Assembly: GCF_029767005.1 (NCBI RefSeq)
Contig: NZ_JARUQR010000002.1
Coordinates: forward strand, 3,667 to 67,666
Length of the DNA: 64,000 nt
Direction of reading: 5' to 3'
Source of the DNA: Thiomicrorhabdus sp. ZW0627
Lineage (GTDB): Bacteria; Pseudomonadota; Gammaproteobacteria; Thiomicrospirales; Thiomicrospiraceae
Below, piece by piece: positions 58,635 through 64,000 of this stretch. A program made the position numbers and the translations under genes. Under the pieces are notes generated by a model. That model was given only the letters and a program-made list of their open reading frames with translations. It searched no databases and was not told the origin of the DNA. Position 1 is the first letter of the stretch. The number at the start of each line of letters is the position of its first letter.

Positions 58635-61600
58635 GCCGTTCGGATTATGAAGAATATGCAGCCATGCAAACGGATTTGTTCGGAGAGGCTGAACCGGATT
58701 TTGAAACCGGAACCGACATTTCTGTAGCGCCAAGCCTGGAAACCCTGTTCGGTTTGCAGCCTGACGGAGAATTAACGGATGGCGGAGCGCGTTTCGAGGC
58801 GATCAGCCCGTTCGAGTCGTTTATCGTTCAGGCTCCGGCAGGTTCCGGTAAGACCGCCTTGCTGACCCAGCGTTTTCTGGCGTTGCTGTCGCAGGTCGAC
58901 CAGCCGGAAAAGATCGTCGCCATGACCTTCACTAAAAAGGCCGCCGCCGAGATGCGCGAACGTATCATCGGCGCTTTGAAATTGGGGCAGAAAACCGCTT
59001 TGGCGGAGGATGCTTCACTATACGAAATCAATACCTGGAAACTGGCACGCAAAGCGTTGTTGCGCGATTCCGAACAGGCCTGGTCACTTCTGGAAAACCC
59101 CAACCGTTTGAGAATCAAGACTATCGACGGCATGAACGGCTTTCTGGTCGGACAGATGCCGTTGCTCTCGAAGATGGGGGCGCAGCCTCAGGTTTCCCAG
59201 AACGCCGATCCGCATTATCTGGAGGCGGCTCGTCTGGCGTTGAAAGACCCGAACTGCAACGAAGCGATGGCGAGTCTGTTGCGACTGGTGAACGGCCGTT
59301 ACAACCGTGCCGAAGCACTGTTGGTCAACATGCTCAAGAAACGAGACCAGTGGATGGGCAGTTTGCTTTCCATGCAGGGCGAAAAAGCGCGGGAAATCTT
59401 GGAACAGGCTTTGAGCCTGATTGTCGAGCAGGAGCTGGAAACCCAGCTAGCGCACCTTAAAGCGGTGATGCCGCTGTTGCGTGAGGCTTGTGAACTGGCC
59501 GACTTTGCGGTGCAGAACGATCAAGAAGGGTTACAGCCTTTGTGTGGTTGGAACCTCAAGGGTGACATTGAAGATTTGGAAAAGTGGCGAATTCTCGCCG
59601 ACTGGATTGTGACCAAAGACAACAAGAGCGTCCGTAAAACAGTCGATAAAAGAAGTGGGTTTCCGGCCGGAAAAGGCGAAGCCAAAGATAATAAAGACCG
59701 TTTCCTGAATGCGTTGGCCGGATTGCGGGAAGCGCCGCAATCACAGCAGATTTTGCAGAGTCTGGTGGTGCTTAAAGGCTTGCCGGATCCTCGATACACT
59801 CAGGATCAGTGGGATAACCTGCAATGGCTGATTCAACTGTTGACCATGGCGGCGGGCTATCTGAAAGTGGTGTTCCGTTCACAGGGGCAGGCCGATTTTA
59901 TCGAAGTGGCGCAGGCGGCAAGTCAGGCGTTGGGCACTGAATTGGAGCCAACCGAGTTGGCGCAGCAACTGGATTATCAGATTCACCATTTGTTGGTGGA
60001 TGAGTTTCAGGATACCAGTAGCGAGCAGTATGCGTTGATCAGCAAACTGGTGGCGGGTTGGCAGCCGGGTGATGGCCGTACCCTGTTCATCGTCGGTGAC
60101 CCGATGCAGTCGATCTACCGTTTCCGTGAAGCGGAAGTCGGGAACTTCCTCAAGGCGTGGCAGGGCAAGATCGGCGAAGTCAGTCTGACGCCGCTGAATC
60201 TGGTGGTGAACTTCCGTTCCAGCCGTTCGGTGGTTGAATGGGTCAATCAGACGTTCCATAAGGTGTTTCCGAAACAGGACAATATCGAAACCGGTGCGGT
60301 ACGTTACAGTCACGCCGAAGCATTCTCGGAGCGCAATGATGTTGCTGTTTACACGCACTGGAATTTGAATCAGTCGGCCGAGAGCGAAGCGGTTGAGGCG
60401 GTGCAGTTCATTAAACAGCGTCTGGCGGAATTGCAGGATCAGCCTGATAAGAAAATCGCGCTGTTGGGGCGCACCCGTTCAAGCCTGATGGTGATCGCCA
60501 GTCTGTTGAAACAACAGGGCATCGGTTTCCGGGCGGTGGAATTGGAGTCGTTGCAGGCCAGACAAGAGATTCAGGACTGCCTGGCGTTAAGTCGCGCGTT
60601 ATTGCATTTAGCCGACCGTCCTGCATGGATTGCGTTGTTGCGTTCACCGTTGGTCGGTTTGTCTTTGAATGACCTGCATGCACTTTTGGGCGGTGATTTT
60701 TATCGTCCGGTCTGGGACTTGATTCAGACTGACCGCTGGTCGGACAATTCGCTTAGCGAGATTGGGCAACAGCGTTTGCAGTCGGTTCTGCCGGTGTTGC
60801 AGGAAGCGATAAGGCGTTTGGGAAGCCTGCCGTTTTCGGTGGTGGTGCGCGAATGCTGGCTGCAACTGGACGGCGCACAAACCGTCGAAAATGCGACCGC
60901 TTTGGATAACGTCGAGGTTTTCTGGCAGACGTTGGCGCAGGTCGACAGCGAGGAGTTGAACGCCAAAAAGTTGGACGACCTGATTGAAACACTTTACGCC
61001 AGCCCGGATGCGTCGCCGCAGAGTCAGCAGATTGAGCTGATGACTATGCACAAATCCAAAGGGTTGGAATTCGATACTGTGATTCTGCCGGGATTGGGGC
61101 GCAAACCGCGCGCCAATGACAAGGAGTTGGTGTCCTGGTTGCAGTTTTTGGGACCGGATGTCGAAGTGTCGGGTGCAATGCGTGAATGGTTGGTGATAGC
61201 TCCGTTGGATCAGCGAGGACAAGGCGATTCACTTCTGGCAGGCCTGTTGAAACGTTTCGAACAGGAAAAAGCGGATTACGAGCTGGCAAGACTGTTGTAT
61301 GTGGCGGCCACGCGTGCCAAGACGCAGCTGCATTTATTCGGTTCCTTGTCGTATAAGATTTCCGAAAAATCCGACAAGGTCATCACTCCGGTAAAAGGCA
61401 GTTTGTTGGAACCTTTGTGGTGTTGTGTCGGCAGTGAATTCGAACAAATGGCCGCGGCTTATGACGAAGAGGAAACTATGTTGGAAGTCGAACCTATTCT
61501 GCCAAAGGTGAGCCGTTTGCCGATGGATCGTAACCGTTTGTCCGAGCAGTTGGATTTTCAGCCGTTCAAAGCTGAAAGCGCAACGCTTGAAACGGCGGTG

Positions 61601-62224
61601 GAAAGTATTTCGGACGCGATTTTAGAACCGGAAGAGGTTACTGCCGAACGTTACAGTGAGGTGGGCAGCGATCAGGCCTTGTTGAATACCTCGGTCGGTA
61701 ACCTGGTGCATGCGGTGTTTGAATTAATGGCGCAGGACGATGTCCGCCAATGGTCGCAAGCCGAACTTGAAGCGTGCAGTGATTTCTATCTGCAATGGCT
61801 CAAGCAGGAAGGCTTACAAGGTGAATTATTGCAGGAAGCGCATCGACGTGTGATGAAGTCTTTGAATAATGGATTGGCTAACGACAAGGTGTGTTGGGCG
61901 TTACAAGCCGATCATCTTGAATCGCAGACGGAATATCCGTTGACGTCTCTGGAAGAAGAGGCCGTGGCGAATCATATTGTCGACCGTACTTTCGTGGACG
62001 AAGCGGGAACGCGTTGGATCGTGGATTACAAAACCAGTTTCTTCGAAGGGGATGCTGACAAGATTGAAGCCTTCATCGAAAAACAGGTGGCGCACTATGA
62101 ACCTCAGTTAGCCCGTTACGGCCGCTTGTTCGATGTGTTGGATGCAACGCAGCCGAATGGTGTAAAGGCGCAGAAGTGGGTGTTGTATTTCAGTTATCTG
62201 GATCGCTGGGTTGAGTTGAACTAG
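58631..62224 (+). CDS. AddA/UvrD-like ATP-dependent helicase-nuclease
   Basis: The protein has 1197 residues and an SF1A helicase: motif I APAGSGKTALLTQRF near 68, Ia AMTFTKKAAAEMRERI near 98, II LLVDEFQDTSSEQ near 453, III FIVGDPMQSIYRFREAE, IV NFRSSRS, V TMHKSKGLEFDTVILPG near 800 and VI RLLYVAATRAKTQLH near 888. The C-terminal nuclease has VGNLVHAVFELM near 1022 and WIVDYKTSFFEG near 1132. It would unwind and resect DNA ends for recombination with the AddB-like partner upstream. The nuclease lysine is present, so both subunits appear to be nuclease-competent. Confidence 0.93.
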   Translation: MSRSDYEEYAAMQTDLFGEAEPDFETGTDISVAPSLETLFGLQPDGELTDGGARFEAISPFESFIVQAPAGSGKTALLTQRFLALLSQVDQPEKIVAMTFTKKAAAEMRERIIGALKLGQKTALAEDASLYEINTWKLARKALLRDSEQAWSLLENPNRLRIKTIDGMNGFLVGQMPLLSKMGAQPQVSQNADPHYLEAARLALKDPNCNEAMASLLRLVNGRYNRAEALLVNMLKKRDQWMGSLLSMQGEKAREILEQALSLIVEQELETQLAHLKAVMPLLREACELADFAVQNDQEGLQPLCGWNLKGDIEDLEKWRILADWIVTKDNKSVRKTVDKRSGFPAGKGEAKDNKDRFLNALAGLREAPQSQQILQSLVVLKGLPDPRYTQDQWDNLQWLIQLLTMAAGYLKVVFRSQGQADFIEVAQAASQALGTELEPTELAQQLDYQIHHLLVDEFQDTSSEQYALISKLVAGWQPGDGRTLFIVGDPMQSIYRFREAEVGNFLKAWQGKIGEVSLTPLNLVVNFRSSRSVVEWVNQTFHKVFPKQDNIETGAVRYSHAEAFSERNDVAVYTHWNLNQSAESEAVEAVQFIKQRLAELQDQPDKKIALLGRTRSSLMVIASLLKQQGIGFRAVELESLQARQEIQDCLALSRALLHLADRPAWIALLRSPLVGLSLNDLHALLGGDFYRPVWDLIQTDRWSDNSLSEIGQQRLQSVLPVLQEAIRRLGSLPFSVVVRECWLQLDGAQTVENATALDNVEVFWQTLAQVDSEELNAKKLDDLIETLYASPDASPQSQQIELMTMHKSKGLEFDTVILPGLGRKPRANDKELVSWLQFLGPDVEVSGAMREWLVIAPLDQRGQGDSLLAGLLKRFEQEKADYELARLLYVAATRAKTQLHLFGSLSYKISEKSDKVITPVKGSLLEPLWCCVGSEFEQMAAAYDEEETMLEVEPILPKVSRLPMDRNRLSEQLDFQPFKAESATLETAVESISDAILEPEEVTAERYSEVGSDQALLNTSVGNLVHAVFELMAQDDVRQWSQAELEACSDFYLQWLKQEGLQGELLQEAHRRVMKSLNNGLANDKVCWALQADHLESQTEYPLTSLEEEAVANHIVDRTFVDEAGTRWIVDYKTSFFEGDADKIEAFIEKQVAHYEPQLARYGRLFDVLDATQPNGVKAQKWVLYFSYLDRWVELN

Positions 62225-62263
62225 GCTCGATTTGCCGCCCGGACGGAAGTCCGAGTGGCCGTT

Positions 62264-64000
62264 TTAGAATTCGAAATCGTCCAGAACCAGAGCGTTGATC
62301 TGTGAGGTGCTCTTCACCAGACTCTCGAATTCCGGCTGTGCGATAGGGCGGCTGAACAGGTAGCCCTGATAGACGTAACACTGGTTCTGGTTCAGGAAGT
62401 CTTTCTGGTCGTACGTCTCCACACCTTCCGCGATAACTTCCAGTTTCAAAGTGTTTGACATGGCGATGATGGTTTTGACGATGATTGCGTCGTCATTGTC
62501 CACCGTCAGGTCGCGGATAAAGGACTGGTCGATCTTGAGCTGCGACAGCGGCAGACGTTTCAGGTTCGACAGTGATGAGTGTCCGGTTCCGAAATCGTCC
62601 ATCGAGAAACGCACGCCGATGTCGCGCAAGGCGTTCATGGTGAGGATGGTTTTCTCGATGTCTTTGACCACCACCGATTCGGTCAATTCCAGTTTCAGGT
62701 AATTCGGATTGGCGCCGGTTTCTTCCAGAGTCTTCTTGACCTTCTCCACAAAGTCGTTTTCAGCAAATTGCTTGGCACTGACGTTAACCGCCAGTTTAAT
62801 ATGGTTCAATTCAGGATCATTACGCCATTTGACCAGGGCTTCACAGGCGGTTTTCAGCACCCAGTCGCCGATTGGAACGATCAAGCCGGAATCTTCCGCC
62901 AGTGGGATGAACTGGGCAGGGGAGATGAACCCCTTTTCAGGATGATTCCAACGAATCAACCCTTCTGCGTAGATGATTTCCGCGTGCTGGTTTACCTGAG
63001 GCTGGTAATAGAGTTCAAACTGCTTCTGGTCGATGGCAGCACGTAAATCCGCCTGCAAGCTGGCGAGCTGCTCAACGTTGGTCTGCATCTGTGGATCAAA
63101 GAAGCGCACCGTATTGCGACCATGTTTCTTGGCCTGGTACATTGCCAGATCGGCATGCATCAGAATTTCGTCCGAGTGGTTGTGGCGGCAATGAATAATT
63201 TCCACCCCGATACTTGGACTGGTGTGGTGGCTTTGATGCCCGACAGTGAACGGATTTCTGAAAATATCAAGAATCTTCAAGGCAACCTCTTCCGCATGGG
63301 TGGCGGCTTGTTCACTGTTCTCGCCGAGGTTTTCCATCAGGATAACGAACTCGTCTCCACCGATACGGGAGACCGTATCCACATCTCGTACCGCCGAGGA
63401 AAGACGGTTTGCGACTTCCTTGAGCAGTAGGTCACCGACCATATGACCTTTGGAGTCGTTCAGCGTCTTGAAGTTATCCAGATCGATGAAGAACAGGGCT
63501 CCGCACTGATGGGTTCTCTGGCTGTGGAGGATGGCTTGTTCGAGACGATCTAGTAATAGGCGTCGGTTAGGAAGTTTTGTTAACGGATCATAAAATGCGA
63601 GTCGCTGAATCTCTTCCTGTGCCTTGTGGCGTTCGGTAACGTCTGAGAAATTGGCTACGAATTGGGTGATTTTGCCGGTTTTGTCGACGACGGCGGTGAT
63701 GGTCAGCCATTCGAGATAGATGTCGCCATTCTTGCGTCGGTTCCAGATCTCACCTTGCCAAAAATGATTCTTCAACAGGTTCTGCCACATCTGACGATAG
63801 AACTCTTTATCCTGTACGCCCGAATTCAAAATGCGCGGCGTTTTGCCGATGACTTCGTCTTGGCTAAAGCCCGTCAGCTTGCTGAAGGCTTTGTTGGCTC
63901 TCAGAATGTTTCCCTTCGGATCGGTGATCATGATCCCTTCTTGGGTTTCGAAAGCGGTGGCTGCGATATGCAGCGCTTCGTCGATGGCTTTTTGATCGGT
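62264..64000 (-). CDS. PAS-GGDEF-EAL signalling protein, N-terminus outside window
   Basis: The frame stays open to base 64000 (IDEALHIAATAFETQEGIMI leads into the PAS domain), so the ATG at 63931 is internal and the gene continues beyond the window. A PAS/PAC domain (GNILRANKAFSKLTGFSQDEVIGKTP, then FSDVTERHKAQEEI) is followed by GGDEF with the intact motif RIGGDEFVILMEN (near 63350) and an EAL domain. The EAL signature reads AEGLIRWNHPEKG, keeping the Glu; DDFGTGHSSLSNLKRLPLSQLKID and IAEGVET are intact. It can in principle both make and degrade c-di-GMP. Confidence 0.93.
   Translation of the reverse strand, partial: TDQKAIDEALHIAATAFETQEGIMITDPKGNILRANKAFSKLTGFSQDEVIGKTPRILNSGVQDKEFYRQMWQNLLKNHFWQGEIWNRRKNGDIYLEWLTITAVVDKTGKITQFVANFSDVTERHKAQEEIQRLAFYDPLTKLPNRRLLLDRLEQAILHSQRTHQCGALFFIDLDNFKTLNDSKGHMVGDLLLKEVANRLSSAVRDVDTVSRIGGDEFVILMENLGENSEQAATHAEEVALKILDIFRNPFTVGHQSHHTSPSIGVEIIHCRHNHSDEILMHADLAMYQAKKHGRNTVRFFDPQMQTNVEQLASLQADLRAAIDQKQFELYYQPQVNQHAEIIYAEGLIRWNHPEKGFISPAQFIPLAEDSGLIVPIGDWVLKTACEALVKWRNDPELNHIKLAVNVSAKQFAENDFVEKVKKTLEETGANPNYLKLELTESVVVKDIEKTILTMNALRDIGVRFSMDDFGTGHSSLSNLKRLPLSQLKIDQSFIRDLTVDNDDAIIVKTIIAMSNTLKLEVIAEGVETYDQKDFLNQNQCYVYQGYLFSRPIAQPEFESLVKSTSQINALVLDDFEF

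Noticed and set aside
58020-61289. Long minus-strand open frames opposite the AddAB-like genes
   Set aside because: They are shadows of strongly coding helicase and nuclease genes, with His/Gln/Arg-rich composition and no motifs.

Overview
The window is chromosomal DNA of about 48-50% GC, densely coded, from a Gammaproteobacterium. This is supported by sspA-sspB, the efp/epmA/epmB set, an MSHA-type pilus assembly block, rmuC, eat-eutB-eutC with an EutR-like regulator, and an AddAB-like helicase/nuclease pair. A sucrose-synthesis cluster and a complete mevalonate block suggest a halotolerant or marine lineage of the methylotroph/sulfur-oxidiser type (Methylophaga/Thiomicrospira-like). That placement is inference. 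No rRNA, tRNA, CRISPR array, insertion sequence or prophage was seen. One gene runs off each end of the window.

Layout. 1-7404 (+): type IV pilus (MSHA-like) assembly genes, namely a TPR membrane protein with pentapeptide repeats, an MshE-like ATPase, an MshG/GspF-like platform protein, PilM/GspL-like and PilO/GspM-like proteins and a Lys-rich exported protein. 7407-10013: rmuC, a GNAT acetyltransferase and a DTW-domain tRNA modification enzyme. 10031-18168: two divergent transcription units that look like a prenyl-phosphate-arabinose pathway (UbiA-type phosphoribosyltransferase, DUF212 phosphatase candidate, DprE1, DprE2, two GtrA modules, two ArnT-like GT-C transferases and a GT2). 18202-20839: epmB, efp and epmA. 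20854-22853: azoR, sspA and sspB. 22865-29295 (-): mevalonate pathway from HMG-CoA synthase to IPP/DMAPP. 29452-35915: ppiC, DUF3392, a SYLF lipoprotein-like protein, lemA-M48 protease, a 2OG oxygenase and an MFS transporter. 36378-42320 (+): sucrose-phosphate synthase, sucrose-phosphatase, fructokinase and amylosucrase. 42444-47214: ggt, a coiled-coil protein, two Spy/CpxP-like periplasmic proteins and DedA. 47547-52398: ethanolamine permease, EutC, EutB and the AraC-type regulator. 52474-55809: DnaQ-like exonuclease, HIRAN protein, RluA-type synthase and a YgjP-like metalloprotease. 55884-62224 (+): AddB-like and AddA-like proteins. 62264-64000 (-): PAS-GGDEF-EAL protein, truncated by the window.

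The most unusual large-scale signal is the palindromic octamer CAGGCCTG. I counted it by eye 23 times in 64 kb, where about one is expected at random. It lies in genes and between them, and it forms the core of at least one strong terminator hairpin. It behaves like a highly iterated palindrome (compare HIP1 of cyanobacteria). The second notable system is the predicted polyprenyl-phosphate-arabinose pathway close to a pilus locus, with a DUF212 protein sitting where a phosphoribose phosphatase is needed.
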